Source: JAJZQD01 sp021847735 (GTDB taxonomy: Bacteria; Bacillota; Thermincolia; Thermincolales; UBA2595). From it: a DNA stretch of 39,943 bases. Made by a program: the position numbers and the translations under genes. Below are positions 31,497 to 38,903 of the stretch, one piece after another. The stretch lies in contig DAHVYW010000082.1 in the NCBI GenBank assembly GCA_027324025.1, positions 1 through 39,943 on the forward strand. The letters run 5' to 3'. A model generated the notes under the pieces. It saw only the letters and a program-made list of their open reading frames with translations. It did not search any database and was not told where the DNA came from. Each line of letters starts with the position of its first letter. Position 1 is the stretch's first letter.

Positions 31497-32989
31497 GCAT
31501 GTATTTGCTTGCAGATGGTGTTACCTTCCGGGAAAGCTTGGGAAATGGGGGTGGGACGTTAACTGTTCGATACCCGTATAGAATTATCAGGTTGAGCAGG
31601 GCCGGGGCCAAAGCCATTCAACTACTGTGTGGACCGGGTGACACTAAATTCACCTGGGACGAAAAGCTGGCGGCATTTGCTGCCGGCTTGGAGGACCAGG
31701 GTATTTTGACAAGGTCTTTTCCAACGCTTTCCGATGATCGGCTACCGTGGGTCAGTATTATAATACCCACTTACAACCGTCCGCAAATGTTGGATAAGTG
31801 TATTGAGTCCCTGATCGCGCTGGATTATCCCAGAGAAAAATACGAGATAATCGTAGTTGATGATGCATCACCGGTCCCCGTGGATTTGGGGCGTTACAGC
31901 CGGTCGGTCAGATTAATCCGGCTAGCCCGTAACGGCGGCCCCGGAGCGGCCAGAAACGAAGCAGTGAGGCAGGCTAAGGGAGAGATTATCGCTTTTTTGG
32001 ATGATGACTGCCTGGCAGAAAAAAACTGGTTAAGAAGTCTGGCGCCATGTTTTCAGTACACTGATGTGGCGGCTGCCGGGGGGCGGGTAGAGTCAGCCGG
32101 TTTAATAAGACCGCTGGAAAAGTACGAACAGGTGCAGTCGCCCCTGTTGATGGGGAACACCCTGCGCAAAGTCCGCAAAGGAAGTTCTGTGTCTTACCTG
32201 CCAACCTGTAATTTGCTGGTCAGGAAAAGGTCTGTGCTGGCCGCCGGCGCCTTTGACCCCTTGATGAGGGTGGGGGAAGATGTTGACCTGTGCTGGCAGA
32301 TACTTGAGAAAGGTGAGCATATTTACTATGTGCCTGAGGGATTGGTTTTTCATCACCATCGCTCAACATTGTCCCCGTTTTTAAAAAGAAGATACAATTA
32401 CGGACAATCTGAGGCCAAGCTGCAGGTTAGATATCCCACAGAGAAACGGAGGCTGGTTTTTTTTCCCGGGAATCATGCTGTTTTTGGAATAACAGCCCTG
32501 ATATCTCTGACAGCCGGTGCCGGTGCGGGCCTGGCAGCCTGTGTGGCCTTGGTATTAGCTAACCTGGTATGGCAGTCTTTAAGTAAACTCCACGGTATCA
32601 AGGCCGGGGAGTGTAAACCAAAATTCCGGCAGGTCTTTCTTGCCACAGCCAGGTCCCAGGGCGCGGCTTTTTACATTTACGGCCAGCATTATTCCCACTA
32701 CTATTCCGGCATTCTTACCTTTCTTGCCCTTTTCGTGTCCCCCGGGTTAGCCTTGTTACTGTTTGGACTACACGCCCTACCCGGGATAGTTGATTATAAA
32801 CTGAAAAAGCCCGCTATGCGAGTTGCCCGCTTCTGTTTCTATCATTTCCTGGAAAACGCTTTTTACCAGGCCGGTGTAATTAGTGGCTGCCTCAGTGAAC
32901 ATAACTGGCGTCCCATGGCTATGGATTTTATCAGAGCGGATGCTAATTTACTCCAAAGATTGGCAGCAAAAAACCAAATAAATAACTAA
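31493..32989 (+). CDS. mftF: Mycofactocin glycosyltransferase MftF
   Basis: 498 residues. An N-terminal PqqD-like segment (about 1-80) is followed by a GT2 domain with WVSIIIPTYNRPQMLDKCIE, IIVVDDASP, NGGPGAARNEAVRQAKGEII and FLDDDCLAEKNWL. VGEDVDLCWQILEKG and HHHRSTLSPFLKRRYNYGQS come next. Hydrophobic segments at about 325-365 and 405-430 anchor it in the membrane. In mycobacteria MftF adds a chain of glucose units to the mycofactocin core. ATG 31493 overlaps the etfB stop. Confidence 0.92.
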   Translation: MSMYLLADGVTFRESLGNGGGTLTVRYPYRIIRLSRAGAKAIQLLCGPGDTKFTWDEKLAAFAAGLEDQGILTRSFPTLSDDRLPWVSIIIPTYNRPQMLDKCIESLIALDYPREKYEIIVVDDASPVPVDLGRYSRSVRLIRLARNGGPGAARNEAVRQAKGEIIAFLDDDCLAEKNWLRSLAPCFQYTDVAAAGGRVESAGLIRPLEKYEQVQSPLLMGNTLRKVRKGSSVSYLPTCNLLVRKRSVLAAGAFDPLMRVGEDVDLCWQILEKGEHIYYVPEGLVFHHHRSTLSPFLKRRYNYGQSEAKLQVRYPTEKRRLVFFPGNHAVFGITALISLTAGAGAGLAACVALVLANLVWQSLSKLHGIKAGECKPKFRQVFLATARSQGAAFYIYGQHYSHYYSGILTFLALFVSPGLALLLFGLHALPGIVDYKLKKPAMRVARFCFYHFLENAFYQAGVISGCLSEHNWRPMAMDFIRADANLLQRLAAKNQINN

Positions 32990-33011
32990 CTAAAGAAAGG
33001 AAGTGTCTTGA

Positions 33012-34748
33012 ATGGGTAAATTTATTCTACGGGTGAACATGAGTGACCTTTCCGTCAAAAAGGAGGATGTTTCTGAGAAGTATCGTGTGTTGGGTGGGCG
33101 AGCTTTGACTTCCACGATAGTGGCCGCTGAAGTCAAGCCAACCTGTCACCCTCTCGGTCCCCACAACAAACTGGTTTTTGCTCCCGGCATTGTAACCGGG
33201 ACGACCGCCCCCAGTTCCGGTCGTCTTTCGGTAGGCGCGAAGAGCCCGCTCACCGGCACAATTAAGGAGGCAAATGCCGGTGGAATCCCGGCTCAGAAGA
33301 TTGCCCGCCTGGGCATTCATGCCATTATCGTGGAAGGACTGCAGAAAGAAAAAGGTAAATTTTATATTTTAAAACTGGCTCAAGGCACGGCAGTTCTGGA
33401 AGAAGCCGGGCAACTGACAGGCAAGGGAATGTATGAAACAAATAAACTGATTTGGCAAAAATACGGTGAAGATATAGGTATTATTGGCATCGGCCCTGCC
33501 GGTGAGATGAAGATGCTTAATGCAGGGGTGTCTTGTAACGACCCGGAAAACGGCCCCGGCCGTTATGCGGGCAGGGGCGGTCTTGGCGCTGTAATGGGGT
33601 CCAAAGGGTTAAAGGCTATTATTGTTGAACAAAAAGGTCCTGGAGATGTGGCCATCGCCAACCCCGACCTGTTTAAACAAGGACAGCAGAAGCTGGCCAA
33701 GGGCTTAGCGGACCATGCTGTAACCAGCCAAGCCCTGCCTACCTACGGGACTGCCGTGTTGGTAAATATTCTTAACGAAGCCGGGGGACTGCCTACCCGT
33801 AACTTCAGTGCAGGAAAATTTGAAGGCGCCAGCAAAACCGGTGGCGAGGTCATTAATGAATGGGCTAAAACGAGAGGTGGCAAAGTGGGACACGCTTGCC
33901 ACCACGGGTGTGTGATCAAATGCTCCAACGTGGTTAACCATCCGGATGGGACATATCATGTATCCCCTTTGGAATATGAAACCGCGTGGGCTTTTGGAGC
34001 CAACTGCGAAATAGATAACCTTGACGATATCGCCGAACTGAACCGCATTTGCAACGATGTCGGACTTGATACTATTGACTCCGGCGGCACCATTGGCGTA
34101 GCCATGGAGGCAGGCATTATCCCCTTTGGCGATGGCAAGAAGGCTATCGAACTTCTCAATGAAGTCGGAAAGGGAAGCCCTATCGGAAGAATCATCGGCA
34201 ACGGTACCGCCTTTACCGGTAAGGCTTTTGGCGTGGTTCGGGTACCGGTGGTGAAGGGGCAGTCTATACCGGCTTATGAACCAAGGGCAGTCAAAGGGAT
34301 AGGTGTCACCTTTGCAACTGCAACTATGGGTGCCGACCATACCGCGGGCTATACTATTGCTACTGAGATTCTCAGCGTCGGCGGCAAGGCTGATCCCCTG
34401 GCAGCAGCCGAAAAGGGCGCCCTGGCCCGGGGTTTCCAGACAGCTACCATATTTATCGACTCGACCGGATACTGCCTCTTTATAGCTTTTGCGGTGCTTG
34501 ATTTACCCGACGCATTTCAGGGCATGTTGGATACTGTCAACGGGGTGCTGGGCACCGGTTATACCGCGGAAGACTTTAACTGTTTAGGCGCCGAATGGCT
34601 TACCCTGGAGCGAAAATTCAATGAGGCGGCAGGTTTTACCAAAGCGGATGACCGCCTGCCCGAATTCATGTACTACGAAAAGTTGCCCCCTCACAACCAT
34701 GTTTACGACGTACCAGACGAAGTCCTGGACAGTGTACACTCTTCCTGA
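33012..34748 (+). CDS. Tungsten-type aldehyde:ferredoxin oxidoreductase
   Basis: 578 residues of the AOR family, which oxidises aldehydes to acids with a tungsto-bispterin and one 4Fe-4S cluster. Marks: VLGGRALTSTIVAAEV, PLTGTIKEANAGGIPAQKIA, IGIIGIGPAGE, NDPENGPGRYAGRGGLGAVM and HACHHGCVIKCSNVV, the cluster motif. ALARGFQTATIFIDSTGYCLF probably contains the last Cys ligand. It would remove or produce the aldehyde linked to the dehydrogenases here. ATG 33012 follows AAAGGAAGTG. Two MoaD/ThiS-like genes downstream fit its pterin cofactor. A hairpin follows the gene. Confidence 0.93.
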   Translation: MGKFILRVNMSDLSVKKEDVSEKYRVLGGRALTSTIVAAEVKPTCHPLGPHNKLVFAPGIVTGTTAPSSGRLSVGAKSPLTGTIKEANAGGIPAQKIARLGIHAIIVEGLQKEKGKFYILKLAQGTAVLEEAGQLTGKGMYETNKLIWQKYGEDIGIIGIGPAGEMKMLNAGVSCNDPENGPGRYAGRGGLGAVMGSKGLKAIIVEQKGPGDVAIANPDLFKQGQQKLAKGLADHAVTSQALPTYGTAVLVNILNEAGGLPTRNFSAGKFEGASKTGGEVINEWAKTRGGKVGHACHHGCVIKCSNVVNHPDGTYHVSPLEYETAWAFGANCEIDNLDDIAELNRICNDVGLDTIDSGGTIGVAMEAGIIPFGDGKKAIELLNEVGKGSPIGRIIGNGTAFTGKAFGVVRVPVVKGQSIPAYEPRAVKGIGVTFATATMGADHTAGYTIATEILSVGGKADPLAAAEKGALARGFQTATIFIDSTGYCLFIAFAVLDLPDAFQGMLDTVNGVLGTGYTAEDFNCLGAEWLTLERKFNEAAGFTKADDRLPEFMYYEKLPPHNHVYDVPDEVLDSVHSS

Positions 34749-34756
34749 AAACAAAG

Positions 34757-34796
34757 TCCGGCGGGGTTATCGTAATTACCATAACCCCGTCGTCTT
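34757..34796 (+). terminator. Hairpin after the aldehyde oxidoreductase gene
   Basis: GGCGGGGTTAT and ATAACCCCGTC pair (one mismatch) around a 10-nt loop and are followed by GTCTTTCCT, a weak T tract. It probably gives partial termination or transcript processing, since the next genes continue in the same direction. The 120 nt after it contain no gene. Confidence 0.6.
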
Positions 34797-34916
34797 TCCT
34801 CCAAAACGCGAGAGAAAAAGTGACAGGAATCTGTTGACAGAAACCAAGGTTTGACCTGGTGAGATGAACCTGCCGGGGAATCAAAATCCCTGTTTCTAAA
34901 GTAGGGAGGTATTTAG

Positions 34917-35192
34917 TTGATTACGGTGTTTCTTTACGGAAAGTTTCGTGATAAAGTGGCTGGGTCAGCTGTAGGCAAGGAATGTTTCCTGGAAATGGAA
35001 ATTAACGAGGGGGATACCATCGCTTCGGTCATGGAGAGGTTAGATATTGCACCAGACGATGTTGCTCACATTTTTTTGAATTACCAGTATTCCACGGCCA
35101 ATAGAAAGTTACACCACGGTGATCGTTTGGCTATTTTTCCTATTGAGATGTCGGTTTTATACAGGCAGTATTTCGTTAAGTATAACGACTAA
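34917..35192 (+). CDS. ThiS/MoaD-like ubiquitin-fold protein without Gly-Gly end
   Basis: 91 residues. MITVFLYGKFRDKVAG and the later HGDRLAIFPIEMSV resemble MoaD/ThiS proteins, but the C-terminus is VLYRQYFVKYND in place of the GG needed for thiocarboxylate formation. It may be a scaffold or a diverged carrier. TTG 34917 has TAGGGAGGT 6 nt upstream. It sits between the AOR gene and larB; a second member with a GG end lies at 36857. Confidence 0.75.
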   Translation: MITVFLYGKFRDKVAGSAVGKECFLEMEINEGDTIASVMERLDIAPDDVAHIFLNYQYSTANRKLHHGDRLAIFPIEMSVLYRQYFVKYND

Positions 35193-35215
35193 ACAAACTT
35201 TAGGGGGGTCAGCAA

Positions 35216-36088
35216 ATGAGCGGTACTGTCAATAACACGGGTGGAAATGACGAGCATAAAGACGTATCCTGCTTCGGGGAAAAGAAGATAAAAAAGCTTT
35301 TTGAAATGGTTCGCCACGGTGAAATAAGCGTTGACGATGCCCTTGGAGAATTTAAGTTTTTGCCATATGAAGACATGGGTTTCGCTAAGGTGGATCATCA
35401 CAGACATTTGCGCCAGGGGTTCCCGGAAGTTGTGTTTTGTCAGGGGAAGACAACCGAACAGGTAGTAGCCATCACCGAAAAGCTGGCAGCCACCAGCCAG
35501 GCAAATATCCTTGCTACCAGGGCTTGCCAAGAGGTCTACGATGAAGTTGTAAAAGTTCTGCCCGAAGCCGTTTACCATGCTTTGGCCAGGATCATTTCGG
35601 TTCGCCGGGGGCCTCAGTATTCACGGGGCAATGTACTGGTGATCAGCGCCGGGACAGCCGACCTGACGGTGGCAGAGGAAGCATGTATCACCTGCGAAAT
35701 GATGGGTAACAAAGTTGAGAGACTTTACGATGTAGGTGTGGCAGGTTTACACCGGTTTTTAAGCCAGCGCCACATGTTGTACCGGGCCAATGCCATTGTT
35801 GTTACGGCAGGTATGGAAGGGGCCCTGGCCAGTGTAGTGGGTGGTATGGTGGACAAGCCGGTAATCGCTGTCCCGACCAGTGTCGGTTACGGGGCTAGTT
35901 TTGGCGGGGTGGCCGCACTCTTAAGTATGCTCAACAGTTGCTCTTCTAACGTCAGTGTGGTTAATATAGACAACGGTTTTGGCGGAGGTTATATCGCGGG
36001 TCTGATTAATAAAATTGCTGTGGGAGCGGAAGACAATGACATACAGGAAACGTTCAGAGAAGTCTCTGCAGTTGGAGACTTGGAGTAG
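35216..36088 (+). CDS. larB: LarB, NaAD carboxylase/hydrolase of pincer cofactor synthesis
   Basis: 290 residues of the PurE-like LarB family, which carboxylates the pyridinium ring of nicotinic acid adenine dinucleotide and cleaves the phosphoanhydride, the first step to the nickel-pincer nucleotide. Marks: FKFLPYEDMGFAKVDHHR, FPEVVFCQGKT, VLVISAGTADLTVAEEA, ARIISVRRGP and VGVAGLHRFL. AIVVTAGMEGALASVVGGMV, PVIAVPTSVGYGASFGGVAA and CSSNVSVVNIDNGFGGGYIA complete the core. ATG 35216 has AGGGGGG upstream. Its last 53 nt overlap mftE. Confidence 0.95.
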   Translation: MSGTVNNTGGNDEHKDVSCFGEKKIKKLFEMVRHGEISVDDALGEFKFLPYEDMGFAKVDHHRHLRQGFPEVVFCQGKTTEQVVAITEKLAATSQANILATRACQEVYDEVVKVLPEAVYHALARIISVRRGPQYSRGNVLVISAGTADLTVAEEACITCEMMGNKVERLYDVGVAGLHRFLSQRHMLYRANAIVVTAGMEGALASVVGGMVDKPVIAVPTSVGYGASFGGVAALLSMLNSCSSNVSVVNIDNGFGGGYIAGLINKIAVGAEDNDIQETFREVSAVGDLE

Positions 36089-36845
36089 TCCCGAAGTTCA
36101 ACGTTATATTCAAAAAGATAACAGTTTTGGCATCATTCCCGTTGGTTCGTTCGAACAGCACGGCCCGCATGCACCCCTGGGGACAGATACCTTTATCTGT
36201 ATGGAAGTAAGCCGCCGCCTGGCCAGGAAACTGGGCGGCGTGGCGCTCCCTCCGGTCTGGTTCGGCATCTCTGATGAACATATGGATTTTGCCGGAACAG
36301 TTACGGTGGCTCCTGATACTCTGTGCAATTTGATAACTGATATTGTTGTTTCTTTGCGGGCAGCGGGGTTTAATAAAATTCTGGTGCTTAACGGTCATGG
36401 TGGTAATGTGCCGTATTTAGGTTCGGTGAAAGAAAAAGTAAGGCAGAGGGTTGGACAGGATGTGTTCCTGTCAGTAATTTCATATTGGGACAAGCTTTCT
36501 GAAAGAGGAAAAATGATGCTCAGCAGCCTTGAGTGGGGGTTTCATGCTAACGAGTATGAGACCTCGTTAATCTCATGCATTTTTCCCAGTATGGTGAAAA
36601 AACTCAGAGACATAAGAAATTATCCTGACCTGTCATCATTAAATGACCAGGAACTAAACGAGAAGGTCTTCAGAGACCTGATCAAAGGCTCAAACGGTGT
36701 TTGGGGCGACCCCGGCCGGGCGTCCATTAAAAAAGGCAGGTCTTTTCTGGGTACTATAGAATTGTCTTTGAACAATTACCTGGCACATGAATTAGACTCG
36801 CAAAACGAGGATTTGGCCGTCAAGCGGGTATCTAAAAACTGGTGA
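36036..36845 (+). CDS. mftE: Mycofactocin peptidase MftE (creatininase family)
   Basis: 269 residues. The creatininase-type metal site appears as PVGSFEQHGPHAPLGTDT (about 35-53), HMDFAGTVTV, LNGHGGNVPYL and the Glu of GFHANEYETS. MftE cuts the modified MftA to release the Val-Tyr derived core. ATG 36036 with GGGAGCGGA upstream is the likely start. It lies within larB in another frame, giving a 53-nt overlap. It is separated from mftABC by 12 kb of system genes. Confidence 0.93.
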   Translation: MTYRKRSEKSLQLETWSSPEVQRYIQKDNSFGIIPVGSFEQHGPHAPLGTDTFICMEVSRRLARKLGGVALPPVWFGISDEHMDFAGTVTVAPDTLCNLITDIVVSLRAAGFNKILVLNGHGGNVPYLGSVKEKVRQRVGQDVFLSVISYWDKLSERGKMMLSSLEWGFHANEYETSLISCIFPSMVKKLRDIRNYPDLSSLNDQELNEKVFRDLIKGSNGVWGDPGRASIKKGRSFLGTIELSLNNYLAHELDSQNEDLAVKRVSKNW

Positions 36846-36856
36846 GGTGGGCCTAA

Positions 36857-37102
36857 GTGAAGATAACAGTTAGGTTGTTTGCCGGACTTCATTGTGAAAA
36901 CGAAGGGTTAGAATGCTACGGGAAAAACGATTTTAGACTCATGTTGAAACATGCGATGAATCTGAAAGAGTTTTTAAACCATATAGGTATATCTGTGCAA
37001 TTGGCCAAAATCGTACTGGTTAACGGCTTGTTTAAACCCTTAACATATGTAGTAAAAGACGGGGACGAGATTGCAGTATTTCCTCCGCTGGGAGGGGGAT
37101 AA
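36857..37102 (+). CDS. MoaD-like sulfur carrier with Gly-Gly end
   Basis: 81 residues. MKITVRLFAGLHCENEG and ILVNG-like VLVNGLFKPLTYVVKDGDEI lead to AVFPPLGGG, the C-terminal Gly-Gly required for thiocarboxylation in pterin cofactor synthesis. It probably serves the tungsten enzyme upstream. GTG 36857 follows GAGGTGGG. It is the last gene of the operon before the second regulatory region. Confidence 0.88.
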   Translation: MKITVRLFAGLHCENEGLECYGKNDFRLMLKHAMNLKEFLNHIGISVQLAKIVLVNGLFKPLTYVVKDGDEIAVFPPLGGG

Positions 37103-37115
37103 CAAAACAAAAAAA

Positions 37116-37141
37116 TGTCTGATTAAGACAGGAGTGTGTCT
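37116..37141. promoter_or_regulatory. Paired palindromes before the second sigma-54 promoter
   Basis: TGTCT-N5-AGACA (37116-37130) shares its right half with AGACA-N6-TGTCT (37126-37141). Half-sites and both spacings match 16049-16095. They lie about 107 bp before the -24 element, the distance seen at the first promoter. Confidence 0.72.
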
Positions 37142-37247
37142 GAAACAGCAGCAGAATGTTCCATTGTGACCTGGCAGTATAGCCCGAAACTCCTGTTTTT
37201 CACCAGTAGCAGCGGTAACAAGGCAGTGCCGGGTTTTGCCCGTTATT

Positions 37248-37263
37248 TGGCATAATTGTTGCA
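37248..37263 (+). promoter_or_regulatory. Sigma-54 promoter (-24/-12), AmiS gene
   Basis: TGGCAT-AATTG-TTGCA, with invariant GG and GC at the right spacing, 66 bp before the AmiS/UreI-like gene. Confidence 0.88.
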
Positions 37264-37328
37264 TTGTTATTTAAACAGGTGCCGGAGAGGGAAAGGGACG
37301 GTTCCAAATCATAGACAAAAGGAGAGCG

Positions 37329-37844
37329 ATGTCAATGACTACTGCTATTCTGGTGGCTATAGCAGTCATGTGGTTACCTGTGGCCCTATTTTTTTTAGGA
37401 TACGGGGAGGCTAAAGGAACAGGTGCTGCTACCGGTTTCGTCGGACTTGTTACGGTTCTCGGAGCTATCCTGCAGACTGCAGTGTTTAAAGATGCTTTTA
37501 CGGGTGGATTACTCTTTGCCCACGGAATCCTTTATTTATGTGTTTCTTATGCGCTTTTGACAGGATTAGAGGATATGCGGTCAGTTGGCAATGTCAGTTT
37601 AACTGTTGCCATCATTTCAAGTATTTATGCTGTCATCTTCCTGACCGGTACTGCGCTGGTTCCCCGGAGTCTCTATCTGGGCATAGCAAGCGCTGGCTAC
37701 GCGGTCCTGACCTTTGAGGTGTGGCTTAATGCTTATGGAAAGTTTTCGGCTAAGGGGTTGGCCTGGTCTCTCATTTTATGGGTGGTGGTGGGCTTATGGG
37801 TGCCCACTTTCTCATTGATGACTAAAGGGATCCTACCCCTCTAA
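37329..37844 (+). CDS. AmiS/UreI-family channel
   Basis: 171 residues with about six membrane segments (LVAIAVMWLPVALFFLGYG; GLVTVLGAILQTAVF; LLFAHGILYLCVSYALLTG; VAIISSIYAVIFLTG; a segment near 125-140; AWSLILWVVVGLWV). Size and pattern fit AmiS/UreI proteins, which pass short amides or urea. Motifs such as LFFLGYGEAKG and FAHGILYLCVSYALL support this. ATG 37329 has AAAGGAGAG upstream. It stands alone behind a sigma-54 promoter that shares enhancer sites with the mft operon. An amidase lies 1 kb further on the other strand. Confidence 0.88.
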   Translation: MSMTTAILVAIAVMWLPVALFFLGYGEAKGTGAATGFVGLVTVLGAILQTAVFKDAFTGGLLFAHGILYLCVSYALLTGLEDMRSVGNVSLTVAIISSIYAVIFLTGTALVPRSLYLGIASAGYAVLTFEVWLNAYGKFSAKGLAWSLILWVVVGLWVPTFSLMTKGILPL

Positions 37845-37883
37845 AAAACTAAACAGAACTTTAACTTTCCCTCTCTCCACTTT

Positions 37884-38000
37884 TTATCCCAATTCCAAGA
37901 CTCCACCTTCTATTAGGTGGAGTTTCCACTTTTCTGCTTCAGTGGGGGTAGAGTCCCCCACTGAAGTTTCGATGTTCAGCTTTAGCTGAACGAGTTCACT
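37884..38000 (+). repeat. Three-hairpin element, copy 2
   Basis: About 117 bp, nearly identical to 39828-39943 and inverted relative to 3931-4050. The three stems are ACTCCACCT/AGGTGGAGT, CTTCAGTGGGGG/CCCCCACTGAAG and GTTCAGCT/AGCTGAAC. It follows the AmiS gene by 40 bp and directly abuts the broken 5' edge of the MoxR-type remnant, so it marks a junction. Confidence 0.88.
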
Positions 38001-38001
38001 T

Positions 38002-38340
38002 GCCTATGCCACCCCGCGGTCATGGGAAATGGTACACAAAGTTCTCGAGGCCTTCGAAGGACATGTCCGGGAGGCTTATCCCTGTATTGCAGGGGCAGTG
38101 GGGGAAGGGCCTGCTTCCGAATTTGCCGGTTTTGTGGAAGTGATGAGAGAACTGCCGGATGAAAACCTGATTATTAACGGCAGGCCGTCCGAATTCCCGT
38201 CAAAGCCCGATGTTCTTTATGCTACCGTGGGCTCCCTGGTAAACATTCTTGCATCAGTATGCAATTTACTTTTTGAATGGCGAAACAAGGCAGTGTTGTT
38301 ATGCTTATTTCCCCAGGTTTACGGATATTACCGAAATTGA
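38002..38340 (+). pseudogene. C-terminal remnant of a MoxR-type AAA+ ATPase
   Basis: From 38007 a frame reads AYATPRSWEMVHKVLEAFEG, then AGAVGEGPASEFAGFVEVM, LPDENLIIN and KPDVLYATVGSLV. This matches the C-terminal lid and tail of MoxR-like ATPases (TPRSWEM, VGEGAA-type, DRLYALLASL-type blocks). The ATPase core is absent: the sequence starts at the edge of the three-hairpin element. The frame ends at 38340, and a neighbouring frame takes over from about 38250, so a frameshift is likely too. It is surely not functional as an ATPase. Confidence 0.7.
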
Positions 38341-38644
38341 ATCGATAGCCGGGTTGTTTCGTGACATTGGTTTTTGGCAAAACCGGGAACTGCCGGGATA
38401 CTTTGTACCAAAACTGCTTGATTATTACACGTGTCATGTTAACGAAATGCCGGAAGCCGTTGAATGGGGGCTGAAAATCCTTTATGGTGACTTGCATTCA
38501 AGCAAGATACTGGATAGCTATCTGGGCAAATTAGCAGTTCTGGTGGCTGTTAGCAGGCTGTCGGGAGTATGTTTGCTGTTACCACGGGGCATCAAAGATA
38601 AACTGAGTGGAATCAACAGACCGTATAGACAAGGTCAGAGTTAG
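38249..38644 (+). pseudogene. Continuation frame after the ATPase remnant
   Basis: The frame reads YAIYFLNGETRQCCYAYFPR, FTDITEIESIAGLFRDIGFW and GYFVPKLLDYYTCHVNEMPE, protein-like up to 38644. The only start is a TTG without a ribosome site, and the frame overlaps the ATPase remnant with a +1 shift. It is most likely the frameshifted 3' part of the same gene. I do not recognise it as an independent family. Confidence 0.45.
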
Positions 38645-38675
38645 ATCAAGGAATTCCTTGGGAACAAGTTTGCGT

Positions 38676-38701
38676 AAAAAAAGCTGGGATTTATCCCAGC
38701 T
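38676..38701 (-). terminator. Terminator for the minus-strand amidase
   Basis: On the minus strand AGCTGGGA and TCCCAGCT pair around TAAA and are followed by a T6-7 run. It faces the amidase, about 200 bp past its stop codon, and may also affect the plus-strand remnant. Confidence 0.65.
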
Positions 38702-38725
38702 CCTTAAATAGGATGCAAGACTGAA

Positions 38726-38896
38726 ACAGAACTCGGATTACAGGTTTACTCGGTCCAACTTACATGAGACTGTTAAGGAGGAATTCGCTGTGGGCGAATG
38801 TAAACCAATTGTCCAACCTCCAACCTCCAACCTCAAACTTCCAATGTGGGGCCGGCGGGGGGTCAGCCTCGCTCTGGGAAACACACCTGCCCTGTC
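38726..38896 (+). repeat. Mosaic of rnpB-derived repeat fragments
   Basis: Three pieces are copied from the rnpB region. 38726-38773 matches the RNase P RNA 3' end and the start of its terminator (9161-9210). 38813-38851 matches the right arm of the P12 insertion (8949-8987, CCAACCTCCAACCTCCAACC type). 38857-38896 matches the right arm of the large hairpin (9336-9372, ending CACACCTGCCCTGTC). The pieces are in a different order from the rnpB locus, so this is a set of mobile or recombining modules and not a simple duplication. No gene lies here. Confidence 0.85.
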
Positions 38897-38903
38897 GAAC
38901 TTT

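Noticed and set aside
38249..38644. TorD/NarJ-like chaperone
   Set aside because: A first impression only; no diagnostic motif, no ribosome site, and overlap with a decayed ATPase gene.
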